From Trichobilharzia regenti (Eukaryota; Platyhelminthes; Trematoda; Strigeidida; Schistosomatidae), in the NCBI GenBank assembly GCA_944472135.2, contig OX235262.1, positions 25,157,362-25,221,361 of the forward strand: a stretch of 64,000 nt of DNA. Direction: 5' to 3'. Positions 21,116 through 35,048 of this stretch are shown piece by piece. The position numbers and the translations under genes are program-made. How positions within the stretch are numbered: position 1 is the first letter of the stretch; every line of letters starts with the position of its first letter. Below the pieces are notes generated by a model that ran no database searches, had not been told where the DNA came from, and was given only the letters and a program-made list of their open reading frames with translations.

Positions 21116-21992
21116 GTGCCATTTCAACGAATTCTTCATCAAGCTCTCCAAACCTATATGTATTTATGTATGGCTTTTAATGTTAATGTGAACTCTCACG
21201 AACATAATTGGCCACTCACTCTAAAGTGTAGTCAATGAAATGTGTAAATCTCAAGAGAGTGTAGGATGACTGTAAGATTAGTGAGCAATGAGCACATCGA
21301 TCATCAAAGTGATAATTGTGATATGATAACATTAAAGAATATATATTTAGTTAAATAAATACAGGTGGCAAGTGAGATAATACCGGAAATTGTTCAGAGT
21401 AAAATTGTTCATTATAGAGATAACAATAGATATAATATGGGAAGGAAATACAAACTGGATAGAGGAAGAAAGCGAAGAATTATTGGCGCCAGAGTGTGGA
21501 TGACAATTATCACATTTCGTTGAGAAGAGACTCCTCACTGACTCACTTTTCTCACAGGAAGCGGGCATTGTATGGAGAACTGCTATCGGTACTGGACAAA
21601 ACGCCAAATGGTGACATTGAAATCCCAATGGGTGATATGAGTACTGGCTGAACTGGGAGCAAGCAACAATGGAGGCAGAGAATGCCTGACAGGTCAGCAG
21701 GTATATTCCGCCTAGAGGGGGCAATGCACATCGTAATCAAGAAACGAACTAAGAGAGTATCGAGAAACCATACCACTAATGCAGAAAATTTGGAAGGAAG
21801 CAAGTAAGCATGGAGGGAAGGAAGGCAGAAAGGCAACTACTGATTGGAATGGGAAGTTCCTTCTCAGACTACCAGAGAAGGGTGACTCAACCACTTTTCA
21901 TTGGAACTGGTCCGGAATCATTCTCCTGTCCACCCCGAACCAATTTTAATGCGAAACATTTTGACAATCTGACTACTCGTGATCTGCTAGTG

Positions 21993-22220
21993 TCTTTTTT
22001 TCTTCACGTTCCCCGTGGAACACAGGGCTTCAAGCTAGTGGCTTGAAGATTCTGTAGCAGTGTTTATGTTATAGGATGGGGTTGCTAGCCTAATGCCTAA
22101 CCTTCCCTCTTCACCAGTCTTATTATTGGTTTAGTGAGGTCATGGAGTGCGTCCGTGGCCGGGGATTGAACCCGGACCATATGCATGGTTGGTGAGCGTC
22201 CTAATCGCTGTGCCACCGAC
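21993..22220 (-). mobile_element. tRNA-headed SINE, body type 1 (unit A)
   Basis: Reverse orientation: body first (CTTCACGTTCCCCGTGGAAC), tRNA head last. The 5' and 3' flanks share about 28 bases (ACAATCTGACTACTCG and GATCTGCTAGT), an unusually long target duplication. The same insertion is present in unit E at 62990-63213, so it predates the A/E duplication. Confidence 0.88.
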
Positions 22221-22254
22221 AATCTGACCACTCGCGATCTGCTAGTTTGAATAA

Positions 22255-22960
22255 CCTATATAGGTGAACTAATTCACAGTCTTTGCACGGTATTTCGTAA
22301 ATTATATTGTTTTGTCTAATTGAATCAACTGACAGTGTCCATTAAGCTACAGAGCTTATCCTACCGTAGTGAGTTTGCAAGTTTAAATGCCAATCTAACT
22401 ACTGCTTCTTTAAGAATCTCACGTAGGGTTTCAGATGTCCCCTCCTTATATGGTATAACAGTAGAAGCTTTATATTCTCCCGGTTATTTTTATTTTGCTT
22501 TTGGCCTTTTCTGGTCTTCCTAATGAATTTTATACGATGGTTATTTGGTACCAACCAGCTATTCTTCTTTTAGTTTCAATTCATCATATAGGTTTCATTG
22601 TTGTTCTAATTAGGGATGTCATCGCTCGGTTTCTTAGACTCTCAACTAAAACCGCCTACACAGATATCGTATGAGATGAAACGAAGTCGAAATATCTATT
22701 AGAATGCGTCGGTTATTTATTAACGCCAGTGTGCAGTTGACCTTCTTCCGTTCGTTTCATTTTCGAATCTACTATAGCCAATTGTCCTTGTTCATTTTCC
22801 CATTCCAATGTGAATTTTATTCCATTTACTAGTGAATTTATATGTGTGGTGAAGCTAGAGACCCGTTCTGTGTCTTAACACTGTGAAAGTGTCAGCCACA
22901 TATTCCAGCCATATATTTAGTGCAGGATTATATGTATCAGGAGCCAAATTTTCCCAGCTA
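22255..22960 (-). pseudogene. PLE group 2 RT-endonuclease remnant (unit A)
   Basis: Minus-strand counterpart of 37894-38880 and 62220-62985. Readable pieces are TYNPALNIWLEYVADTFTVL (YVAD in place of YVDD), KFTLEWENEQGQLAIVDSKM, STVIPYKEGTSETLREI and CKDCELVHLYRS. Many stops; the catalytic Asp pair is lost. Confidence 0.8.
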
Positions 22961-23104
22961 TCTATATGTTTGTTTATATATCTTGCCTTGGAATTGAAAG
23001 ATGGTAGACGGTATCATGCTGGATTAAGGATGAAATCTCAACCCTACACAACATCATCGAACACAGCATAGAATGACAGTGAAATCTCTAACTGAACTTC
23101 AGAC

Positions 23105-23285
23105 ACTCTGATAGGGTGTTGGGTAAGGTGGACCGTGAGGTGGTCTGAAACCTCCTCAACACTGAAGAGTGCAGCGACTCAAACGTCATTCGCCAGCAAC
23201 ATGACGACGTTCCATGTCAAGTCACTTACACAGGAAAGCTCAATGAAGCCGTTGAAGTGAGATCAGGATGGAATAATACACAACT
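23105..23285 (+). pseudogene. Tiny RTE-like RT remnant
   Basis: LLNTEECSDSN and DDVPCQVTYTGKLNEAVEVR match the RT stretch of RTE elements just before the RTGVRQGC motif. It is repeated in inverse in unit E (about 62080-61900). It has no independent function. Confidence 0.55.
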
Positions 23286-24391
23286 GTCTATTATGAGTGT
23301 TGCCATTTCTGATCGTGGTCGACTGGACCATGCAACAGACCGTAAGTGGGAAGCGAGAAGACTGAAACACGTTGGGTGGGGAAGAAGACTCCAGACGACT
23401 AGGACCTCACCGATTATTTACGTCTAGTGTCACATAAACTTGTAAGTGTTGTAGTAGGGACATTCTGATTCGCTGAAATGCATGAATATCTGACAGTGGA
23501 GTACTGAATAGCATCAAACCTTCATCCCATATTCCACTGCTAACCATCAATGAACAAATGACACCAATGAAATAAACTATACTCCTATGAAATAGCCTGT
23601 GATCATTTCTCATCATAATCATCATCATCATCATCATCATTCCCGTGCTACCTGAACAACCGTGTGTCATTCATCACCAATCAATCAGTTTACATCTGCA
23701 TATTTTGTTAGTAGGAGTTCATTTATCATCGCTCATTTCCACTTTCTTCCTTATGACAACAGGCCACCAGCTTGAGGAATTCTACGCATCACCCACCGTA
23801 CCACACTATATTAAACGATTAGCTTGTGAGCAGTGAAATGTATGTGTAGAGGACAAAGCTCTAGAATACGAGATTTGAAAAGGTGAATACAAACTGAAAT
23901 GTTGAATCAAGATTTGCACTCTTCCACAAATCACGATAGGAATGTGACCTGAAATGACTTTGTCACAAAATAAAAAGTGAACAAATAGCTTTCCAACGAG
24001 AATCGGATAACTGTAATCAATGCAAGTGGTGGCTGGTATACACAATCACATCACAGAGTTTCACTTCACCTTGAAGCTTGTTATAGGGGCTTGTTCTCTG
24101 TTTCAGTAGGCACACTAAAATAACACCTAGTTAAACGTGAATACTCAGTAACATGTCGAATCAAGATTTGTACTTTTGCATAGAATGAAGATAAAGCTTA
24201 CCTGACTATAGATATGCTAAACACAGAAGGCTCAGTTTCTCTGAGAAAAATATTTTTCACATAAACACCATGATGAAAGGAATCTATTGATTAGTAACAA
24301 TTAGAAGTCACTCACTGCATCACCTTAACTTGACCGATACATTTTGTTCAATCTAAGGTGAATTTGTAATCTTCTTCCAACCGTTGTCGAG

Positions 24392-24399
24392 TATATAAG
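24392..24399 (+). promoter_or_regulatory. TATA box of the secreted-protein gene, unit A
   Basis: TATATAAG 47 bases before the ATG at 24446. Equivalent boxes stand at 33557-33564 and 51196-51203 (TATATAAA), and on the minus strand at 60818-60825, always about 46-47 bases upstream of the start codon. Confidence 0.65.
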
Positions 24400-24445
24400 C
24401 GCCAAACCATCTTCACGTTACTAGCTAGATTGAGAAAGTGAGAAA

Positions 24446-24664
24446 ATGCAGGCAGCTGTGGGAAATCTATTCATCTGCTCTCTGGTATGTTCTTTAATTA
24501 TCTTCGACGATATTTTGATCGATGTTTGTGTTTGCTACCGTAGATGACAGCACTTCTGTTGTGTCGCCTGAGTGAATGTAAGCCAGCTGGAAGCCATGAG
24601 AACTGTAACATTCAAAGGGAATATGAAAAGTGTGTTGCTGAAGCTAAGGATGACATACATAATC
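24446..24664 (+). pseudogene. Small secreted Cys-rich protein, copy 1, exon 3 missing
   Basis: Exon 1 is 24446-24484 (13 codons, phase 0), the intron 24485-24543 (59 bp, GTATGT...CCGTAG), exon 2 24544-24664 (121 bp, phase 1, donor GTGAGT). Exon 1 plus the start of exon 2 give a hydrophobic signal peptide (LFICSL|MTALLLC), followed by C-x8-C-x8-C. Coding sequence is that of the complete copy on the minus strand at 60771-59728. Similarity to that copy's intron 2 stops near 24908, where a PLE fragment begins, so exon 3 was lost by insertion or rearrangement. A transcript could still be made but would lack the PEW half. Confidence 0.75.
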
Positions 24665-24914
24665 GTGAGTCCAGTATATTTAATTTCGAAATCATAGTGA
24701 TGCGTAGTGATATTTTGAATAAATTTGTGCATATATTTGTGTAGAGAGTGATGATTGCAGATGGCAAGGGGATGTGAAACTGTGCAGGAGTTAGTGTTGG
24801 TGTGTTTTCCCCTAATCGTATCTTACCATCTGCTCGAATCTTGTGTGATTATCACCTTCCATGATTATTTGTGTCTTGTTTGATTCATTCTGTTGATCTC
24901 CTTTCCACCTCACC

Positions 24915-25254
24915 TGCGGATGCCAATGTTTATCGACTGGTTATCCACTTGTTCACATATATAGTTAACTGTTTCTATTAGAGGTACATTTGTGAATAAC
25001 GATGTTATGTCCAGAGATATCATGGTTTTGTCGTTGATATTAATATCTTTTATTTTGTCTACGAATTCGAATACATCTTTGATGCCATATTTCACTATCT
25101 TCTCATAAAAAGTTTTGAGAATATTTACTAACCATCTAGCTAGAGCATGGTAGGGCAAATTTTGCATATAAATAAATAGTAAATAAAATAAATAAATAAA
25201 TTTTTGCTTTATTGCAAAAACAGTGATAATGATACAGCAAGGAATTTTCAGCAT
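24915..25254 (-). pseudogene. PLE RT fragment, motif A region
   Basis: Minus strand: LPYHALARWLVNIL, FEFVDKIKDI and SLDITSLFTNVPLIETVNYI, the segment of PLE RT around motif A. It sits at the break of the gene copy in unit A. The following 25255-25516 is AT-rich with no gene. Confidence 0.8.
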
Positions 25255-25516
25255 TCAGTACAATATTGCATCTAATTTACTCAAAACGACAAAAAAATTA
25301 AAAATAGGCATTACATAATAGTAATAAAACGATTGTTATAGCAGCTACATAGCAACATACTGTATGCCATACGGAGAAAAATATGCATAAAGTACAAAAT
25401 TGTAGTAATAATAGTAATACCAACTAAAATAAAATAGCAGAGTAACAATTAAACGATAGAAAAAGTGACACCATAAATTACAGAAAGATGAACGATGAAA
25501 GGGTCGATTTACTGTG

Positions 25517-25801
25517 CTAATTACATAGTAACTTGTAATTTTCACGTCTAACAGAGTCTTCGTCACATAAAGTACGGGCTAAATAGGGTATTGTAGAATT
25601 TCTATACTTAGTGGTACGAGCATATAACTTTTTATATTGACTTCTCGTCCTACCTGATGAGATACAAGGGGATAGGTGTGAATAAAGGGGCTGCAGAGGG
25701 TCTGACAGTATAGCGTTTGCCCATTTTGTACAGGAATTTATATGCCTCTCGACTATAGTGTTAGCGAGCTCATGCAGTGGCAGACCACAAGCCCTACTCA
25801 C
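25517..25801 (-). pseudogene. Non-LTR polyprotein C-terminal remnant
   Basis: A 94-codon minus-strand frame: LPLHELANTIVERHINSC, LSPCISSGRTRSQYK, LYARTTKYRNSTIPYLAR. The end is shared with 15030-15142. It looks like the C-terminus of a non-LTR element, but the clade is uncertain. Confidence 0.5.
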
Positions 25802-25809
25802 AGCATTTA

Positions 25810-26500
25810 ATACTCTTCGTAATATGATATAAAGGCCAAAAACAAAATAAAAATAGTTGTGAAACTAGTAATAATAACACAAATAAGAGAGAATTTAAGT
25901 CATCTACAGTTATACCATATAAAGAGGGGACATCTGAGACACTAAGTAGGATTCTAAATAAAGCAGGAATTAGCGTGGCATTTAAACCTACAAACTCACT
26001 CAGGGACAAGCTCTGTAGGTTAATAATATAATTTACAAAATACGCTGCAATGACTGTGGGGTCAACTACATAGGCCAAACTAGTAGGTCAGGGGTAGTCA
26101 AATTGTCAGAACATACGAATTTAGCTAAGGGAAGAATGATTGACCCCGCGAAGAATTAGTAATTTAGAAAAAAGCTCAGCAATTGCAATGCATGCATTAA
26201 CACACAACCACACAATAGGGTGGGATAGGGTTAAAATTCTAAAAAGTAATCTGGTTAGGTGGAAAGAGAGATAGGTTGATTACTGAATCCTTGTTCATCG
26301 AGTCTACACCAAACACATGCAATAGGAATGACTCATCACTCATACCTGAAATATGGAAAATACTATTACCAATCAAATCAAGTGAAAATCAGATGGAAAA
26401 CAATGGAAGGAACTATATAAATGAAGTTAGGAAGTCGTAAGATTACCTTGATATGATTATGAGCGGCAATAATTTATGCTCGAGACGTCATCAGTAAACA
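25810..26500 (+). pseudogene. PLE group 2 GIY-YIG endonuclease remnant, uninterrupted copy
   Basis: Close copy of 15143-16080 without the palindromic insertion: STVIPYKEGTSETLSRI, CNDCGVNYIGQTSR, SSAIAMHALTHNHT, NLVRWKER, then a shift and SLFIESTPNTC. It ends in the hammerhead-like module (26449-26495, GAGACGTC in place of GAAACGTC). It serves as the empty site for the 15545 insertion. Confidence 0.85.
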
Positions 26501-26872
26501 TTGCTGTATAACACTTTGAGACTTTATTAAAACAAAATTTATCCATAATGGAATTACACTCAACCACATTGCACAAGTTTTATTCTTTTCATATTTATCG
26601 TCACACTACTTTTAAGTAACCGAAAGTGAAATTACGAAATTTTCACCGTTGTACTAAAAGTTTCAGCAATCACGGTTTCGTTCTCATAGATTTTATCTTC
26701 ATAACTGTACGATCATATTCATAGATGACTTGAAATGGACAACAACAACAAGCAGTGTCTAAAAGTTTGATAATGAGGCGAAATACTGCAATGGAACAAG
26801 TTTGGTATATCAAGAACACAATATTCAACGAAGAGAGTCTTTTCAACGAATTTATTATCATGCAGTACAATC

Positions 26873-26915
<43 letters not shown>

Positions 26916-27204
26916 TGGCTTTTAAGAATTTATATCCTGTGAGGGAATTAGGTCAAAGGTGTGAATGCATGAAATAATAATAACAGTATGAAATTCAATT
27001 AAAATATTTTTGATCATAATCCTAGTTAATTGTCAAGTAGCAAAACAATCAATATCATATATAGAATAATGCATAAGGTGTATAGATGCTTGAAAGCGGT
27101 ACATAATTATAGAATTAGTAAGCGAATACAAAATGTTACATAACATGGTTTGAAATTTCATAAGATAGAATTCAATATTATAACAACGAAATATAAAGCC
27201 TCTG

Positions 27205-27715
27205 ATTTTGGATTTAGAATGACAAGTGGGACAAGTGAGAACAATTCAGAGTGAGAATAGTAATAATAGTAGCACTTCTACTAATAATAATCGTAGAAAT
27301 AAGGGAAATGTGTGTAGAATAACTGAATAAATCAAATAAATAAATAAGTGTGTATCCGTCTACGTCCAAGGCAGAAGTAAGGATTGTACATACTTCCTTT
27401 ATACAACACAATGGTCTGGCTTAAATTCATGAACGAACAACGCCTGTGCTGTCTTTAGAACTCTGCAACGAAAAAACGCGACAAGTTAGCATGGATTCGG
27501 TCGATGATCTTAAAATCGTGGTCAGGGTTGGCACAGTGACAGCAGTCGATCAGGTTTTCAATAATAGAGCTTCCCACACACTTCCTTTCTCCCTTGTAAA
27601 ACCATGTTGCTGGAATATGTTCTCGTATCCGTGTGGAAAGCGTCGTCTTGCTACGACTGATATACTTTGCTCCACAAGAGCAGATGAACTGATAGATACA
27701 CATGGAGGCGGCCAG
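27205..27715 (-). pseudogene. PLE GIY-YIG endonuclease remnant (unit B)
   Basis: Copy of 19170-19725: MCIYQFICSCGAKYISRSKT, IREHIPATW, SSIIENLIDCCH. A SINE has landed at its upstream end (27721). Confidence 0.82.
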
Positions 27716-27720
27716 GAGGG

Positions 27721-27957
27721 TATTTTTTTTATTCCTTCACGTTCCCAGAGGAACATAAGGCTTCAAGCTACAGACTTGAAGTTTTGTAGCAGTGTTTATT
27801 TTCACAGGATGAAGATGCTAGCCTCATGCCCAATCTTCCCTCCTTACCATCTTTTATTACTAGCTTAGCGAGGTAAAGGAGTGGGTCCGTGGCCGGGGAT
27901 CGAACCCCGAACCATGTGCATAGTCGACTAGCGTACTAACCGCTGTTCCACCGACGC
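27721..27957 (-). mobile_element. tRNA-headed SINE, body type 1 (unit B)
   Basis: Starts with T-rich tail and CCTTCACGTTCCCAGAGG, ends in the reversed tRNA head (GATCGAACCCCGAACC, ...TTCCACCGACGC). Short imperfect target duplication GGCAGGGTA-like. Present at the same point in C (45372-45606), absent in A (19690-19710). Confidence 0.87.
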
Positions 27958-28611
27958 ATGGCAGGGTATAGGAAGTCATCAATCACACATTCATTTTAAA
28001 TAACAATACATAAAGATTATATTGGCGAAATGATAACCTCCCGTCAACGTTGTCCACATTTTGAAACCCTGGTGGTGGATAGGATACAAGAGAAATGATA
28101 AACGGACAAATCACGTGGATTTCGAAATGAGTAAACAGAAACATGAGATATAGGAAGAAAAAAACCCATTTAAACATTTAGGCAGCAGAAGGATTCAGCG
28201 AAGAAATATTTGCTCCTCAATTAGATTCTCATCTCTGGCTCTATTCTATGTACTATATATTTATCCATAGCATTTTTAATACAATACACAACAATTTACC
28301 AATCAAGTGGCACTGATATGTTTGTTAACAGTAATTAGTCAGCATCAACTTGTCAACGGGCTGATATTTAACGAAGCAAATTAATACACACACTAGAGGG
28401 GTAGAAATGGTTACAACAAGTGGAGTGCTGAATGCACCAGCATTTTGGAAAAAGCGAAGAGTTATTCAGGAATGAGTGAGTGATCAAGTGGAACAAGTAA
28501 CAGTTAACAAAAGAAAAAGAAATTGGGACAGTGATAACTTCTAATTACAAAGAGAAGTGGACAGAAAAAATACTGAAATAATTTAGACAATTGTAAATTT
28601 TCAAAGGCTCA

Positions 28612-29386
28612 GTGAAAGTGGAAGTGGAACGGCTGAAACATTCATGTAACCCAAGTCATGCCGAAATCATAGATATTGGTTGTCGAATCTATTCTGAACA
28701 TGACGGCATAACTTCTTCAGGCAGATGGCTAGGCTTTCAGTTGTATATAGAAGATGAATTTGTGAATGAAATTTTTAATATTAGTAGGAATGCGATAAAT
28801 AGATTTAAATGCAGTATTGCCATGAACAGTAGGCTCAATGTATACTAGGTGTGCTAATTAAAACAAGGACAGGAATAGGTCGTCTTTTTCACTGGCTTCG
28901 CCATGCAGTGGCTGGAAAAATTATCGATAAGGAACTCATTCACCAGTGGAATAGAGAAAGCCTTCATCATGCCAGTCAGTCGATGTGTCTTCTTTCTACA
29001 ACGGCGAATTTAAGCATGAGGACATGCAGCAACCACACAATGTCGACCCCAGCCTCGAAGACTTATTCGACTGTCAAAGGAATGAGAAGATGGGATATGC
29101 AAATGCTAGTAATGTGTCAGTGGGGCAAACGAAATGGAAGTGGACTATCGAAATTGTTAACTGGGCAGTCAGTAATCAACAATCCTCTGGTCACCTGAAC
29201 TACAAGGATGAACACACCGAGGGATATCAACAACAGCCACCACTGCTCTTATGTAATGACAATCAGTCTCATCCATCAAGAGCCAAGTCAGAATGCAGAG
29301 AAGGAGGTTACAGTTTTACAGTGAAGTTGTACGAACAGTGTATATCAGGAGAAGAAGGACGAAAATCAGAACAAGTGATTCTGTGA
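28612..29386 (+). other. Conserved plus-strand frames of unknown nature (unit B)
   Basis: Frame 1 (28612-28848, 78 codons) includes GRWLGFQLYIEDEFVNEI; frame 2 (about 28985-29386) includes VGQTKWKWTIEIVN and ends EEGRKSEQVIL. Both are intact and identical or nearly so in C. The first in-frame ATG of frame 2 is at about 29024. No family is recognised and no splice model is proposed. Confidence 0.3.
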
Positions 29387-31309
29387 ATAGTGCCATTTCA
29401 ACGAATTCTTCATCAAGCTCTCCAAACCCATATGTATGTATGTATGTATGTATGGCTTTTAATGTTAATGTGAACTCTCACGAACATAATTGGCCATTCA
29501 CTCTAAAGTGTAGTCAATGAAATGTGTGAATCTGGAGAGAGTGTAGGATGACTGTAAGATCAGTGAGCAATGAGCACATCGATCATCGAAGTGATAATTG
29601 TGATATGATAACATTGGAGAAATCATTTTGTGTCAAATAAATCCAGGTGGCAAGTGAGATAATACCGGAAGTTGCTCAGAGTAAAATTATTCATGATAGT
29701 GATAACAATAGACGAAATATGGGAAGGATATACAAACCGGATAGAGGAAGAAAGCGAAGAATTATTGGCGCCAGAGTGTGAATAGGTATTATCACACTTC
29801 GTTGAGAAGAGACTCGTCACTGACTCACTTTTCTCACAAGAAGCGAGAATTGTGTGGAGAACTGCTATCGGTACGGGACAAAACGCCAAATGGTGATATT
29901 GAAATCCCAATGGGTGATATGAGTACCGTCTGAACTGGGATTAAGCAACAATGGAGGCAGAGAATGCCTGACAGGTCAGCAAGATCTCGGGGAAATGAAC
30001 GAGAGCACCACTGTTGAGTATAAGGAACTCACAGGGTGAAGTTTTGAGGCTGTAGAGTAGCTGGAGATAGCCAGAGTTCACAATTGAAATTCAGCACATT
30101 GTCGACTGAAGCTGAACATATAAACGGCAGTTTAGAGAGACCTCGGCTTCACATCAACAACGTCACAGGCCAATAAGTCCTGCTTTAGTGAACGAGTGAG
30201 TAAGATGTTGCTACATATGTTGACTCTGAATATTTGGCTGTAGTTCGAAACAAATGGATATAATGTGAAAATAATTGTGCGATATAGTTCACGCGGTCAG
30301 AAGACAAGGTTTCCGAAACGGATAATGCAAAACACAGGTATATTCCGCCTAGAGGGAGGAGAGAATCTCGTAATCAAGAAACGAACGAAGAAATGAACTC
30401 CGTAGAGCGCCTGTTCGACCACTCAGAAATCCAGTTGAACTAGAAAAGCTTGAAAAACCATCAGCCTACATCAGTCTGCATGCGATAGAATCAGGTCAGA
30501 AAATTGATTTTGACATTGAAATCATTATCCAGAAATACTCCAGAAATCACAAAGAATGTCTAATATCAGAAACACTTCATATCAAATGAAATTGAAATTA
30601 TCTGAATAGGAATGATGGACTGAAAAGGAATTTCACCGAGCTGCAACACCTTACCCGATGAAAGTGTATATGATGCAAACATACGCTGCTTTTATAAGAT
30701 ATATATATATATATATACTTGTCGAATCCAACAACCTGCATGAGGATTTGTCATATTTACGCACCGGCCAACTTGACAACGACGACATAAAAGTTACCTC
30801 ATGCAGAAGAATGACGATTAAGTTAGCTATAAACTTTGGACTGGGATTTCTCAAATTCCGGTTTAATGACTGTGCAAGTGAGAGTATCCGCCTCATGGAA
30901 ACTTAATGATGAGTTTAATTTTTGAAATAGAGTTGTGAGTTTCCATGATGTTACTGGTTAACTTGGCAGTGGAATATTATCACAGTATCTTTGTTTCGGA
31001 CAGTATTTATAGAGTGTTCAGAATTTTCGGAGGAGTCGATTGCATGATAACTTGCCTTCGTACAATATCCTCAAGTAAAATATTGATTGACGGTGTATTC
31101 TGTGACACAGTTGTCTTTGAGCTGAAGCACAATCAATGCCACTAAGCGATATCTGCGGTGTTTCCTTCAAGAGATCCAAGATACCTAGTTGAAATCCAAT
31201 TGCAAGTTGTGCACTGGAAGGTAGTTAACCAGTCAGAATGTTATTCCCATAATTAAATACTCCGTAACAACATAATAATATTTAAAACGATTAGTCCCTT
31301 TGATAAATT

Positions 31310-32125
31310 TGAATAAGGCATTAAGAAGACGAATTTCGCGAGCTGATGTCATTTCGTAGTTTTCTTACAACCGCTTTACAACTAACATGGTTAACAATAA
31401 TAAAATTAAGCTCATGGCAATTACTCAGTTAAATAAAAACAAAAGGACGTACTAATGACCAATCATATTTAGATAGGTTATGTAGTCCATGGTAGGCGAA
31501 GATTGAAGTCTATTGATTTTTGTACACACAGTTTAGGCTGTATGGGATTAATCCTCCAAAGTGCTTCCATCACCTATAGTCACCAACCTTGAATTAGATT
31601 AATGTGAAATAATTGTGAAACAGTCATAAATATTGATTGATTTTGTGACCTGACATTAATAAGTGTTTTGTAGTGGATGATGATGCTGGTTTTCTATTCA
31701 GGTTAATCGCGTTAGGATTTTCGATATGATTGAATAGCCATTTTGGAACATGTTCTTTTCGACGACAATGGAACATTTTGTTGGTTCTACGTATATAGGT
31801 GTCACCGCAGCTGGAGCAGGTGAACTTGTAGATACAGTTTGAAGTGGAGTCCACAGAATTTCGTCCTTTAATCATAGTTAGGTGCAGGGATCGAAAATTT
31901 TCGGCAAGTGAGAAAAAGAGATATGGTGGCGCAGAATGTGCATTTGATAGCTGCCCGAAGTCTTCGGCTACCATGGACTACATGACCTTTTAAACATGAT
32001 TGGTCATTAGTACGTACTTTTGTTTTTATTTAACTGAGTAATTGCCATCAGCTTTATTTTATTATTGTTAACCATGTTAGTTGTAAAGCGGTTGTAAAGA
32101 GACTACGAAATAATAATATTTATTT
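31310..32125. mobile_element. PLE group 3 remnant with inverted ends (unit B)
   Basis: Left 31320-31500 and right 31968-32125 are inverted copies (GTAGTCCATGG, AACTGAGTAATTGCCAT, GTTAACCATGTTAGTTGTAA). Between them, on the minus strand (31974-31624), lies a GIY-YIG piece: NCIYKFTCSSCGDTYIRRT, KEHVPKWLFNH, SSSTTKHLLMSGH. No RT remains. Copy in C at 48950-49770. Confidence 0.78.
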
Positions 32126-32554
32126 GAACATGCTATTCCATTTCGTTTAATGCAGGCCGAAATCAAACGCTCAATGATTGGGTAGACAATATATCTATAT
32201 ATATTTACAGCAGTTTTATCACTTGAAAATACACCTAAGCTTCCGCATCCTGCCTCCTGTCGTTGAAATATGTGTAAACGTAGTTGGTTTGATTTGCTTT
32301 ATAAACAAAATTTACAGTCAGAAATTCCTGATCATGTCATCAGAAGTTGACATTCATTAAGTACTCACTGTTTTACTGAAAGTGTAGGCTAACACACTCA
32401 ACACTTTCCTCCTTAGATTCCTCTGTCAAACTCAATATTTGTCACTTCCCTTTTCATTACACCTTCATTCCTGTTCCCCTTTCTGATGGTAGAACTAAGG
32501 GGCAACAAACTACTGAAGTAATTGTGTACTTCGCGTTGACCAATATTATTACAA

Positions 32555-32605
32555 GCGGTGGAATCGAGGATGCGTGTTTCATTCTATCCGAGACATGAAT
32601 GTCGG
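32555..32605 (-). repeat. Degenerate Sm-alpha hammerhead sequence
   Basis: GTGGAATCGAGGATGCGTGT, TTCATTCTATCCGAGAC is a mutated reverse complement of the hammerhead body seen at 42800-43020. It is repeated in C near 50198-50245. Too decayed to be active. Confidence 0.45.
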
Positions 32606-33556
32606 AAGAAGTCGAATGTCAACGAGTGACGGTCTTCGATGAGATATCTCTTCATGCTTCCTGACGAAGATTTCTCTCCAACAAATGACTCGTCAATGCT
32701 GAGTAAAACTGAAGGACAAGTTAAAGGAGATCAAAGACGTGATGCAAACGATAGTAAAGTTTTCGTCAATTATAATTGGAATAGTATGTATTCAGTGAAA
32801 TATAGATGAAGCTTTATGCATTATTATCAACTTCCTCTGAGAGGAATGTATCATATGAATTCTAGAAGCCAAAGAAAGTTATCTGAGTAAACTTCAGTGA
32901 ATAAAGCATGATAGTTGTAATGCGAGATATGACTGTCATAGCTGATTATATCGGGAGACCACACCTCACGCCGTGGATGACGCCAGCTTGTTAATCGCTT
33001 CAATAGCGACACTATAAAATACTGAAATGCAAAGGCGTCCATCGAGTAATGGATAGGATAAAACGTTCATCATATATTCCACTGCTAACCAACATCGAAC
33101 AAACGACATCTATGAAATGAACTGTGCTCGAATGAAACAGCCTGTGATCAATTGTCATCATCATTCTGTGATACATAAACAACCCACCCATCAGTTTACC
33201 TCTACATATTTCGTTAGAACGAATCCATTTGTAGTTCATCTGCACTTGCTACTTTATCACAGACCACAAGCACGACAATTTTCACCATTGCATCGTGTAG
33301 AATGTTTATTTATTAAATAGTAAACTGTATGTGTCCATGTCAAAGCTGTTGAATGACGGATAATTCTACGCGTGCACAAAAAGCATCATGTGGAATCGAA
33401 ATCTATTATCATCCATTTAATGAGCAGTAAGCTTACCTGTCAATAAGTACTCATCAAATAAATAATTCACGAAATCAGTAGATATAAATCCCGACTTGAC
33501 CCACTTAATTTCATCACACATAGGCATATATACTCACGTTTCATGACGTTCGCAGG

Positions 33557-33564
33557 TATATAAA
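33557..33564 (+). promoter_or_regulatory. TATA box, copy 2 gene
   Basis: TATATAAA 47 bases before the ATG at 33611, inside a block with an inverted ACGTTTCATGACGTT / AACGTGAAACT-like pattern shared with C. Confidence 0.65.
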
Positions 33565-33610
33565 CGTGAAACTATCATTACGCGACTGGCTTCATTTAGA
33601 AACGGAGAAA

Positions 33611-35048
<1,438 letters not shown>

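Larger units (their letters stand above)
16081..24910 (+). repeat. Duplicated unit A
   Basis: Starts near 16081 with sequence (16160-16432) that reappears at about 26580-26860 and 44090-44335. After the PLE insertion (16433-18649), 18650-21740 matches B (about 26865-29980) and C (about 44330-47620). From about 21340 to 24910 it matches E in inverse (about 60300-64000). The unit ends where the gene at 24446 is cut. Apart from elements listed separately, 19740-20340 and 23290-24390 hold no gene I can support; an ATC microsatellite is at 23615-23640. Confidence 0.85.

Noticed and set aside
23615..23640. CRISPR-like array
   Set aside because: Simple ATC triplet repeat with no spacers; the genome is eukaryotic.
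31320..31350. Hammerhead motif in PLE group 3 ends (GAGCTGATGTCATTTCG)
   Set aside because: CTGATG is followed by TC, no GAAA stands at a workable distance on the same strand, and other copies differ in the core.
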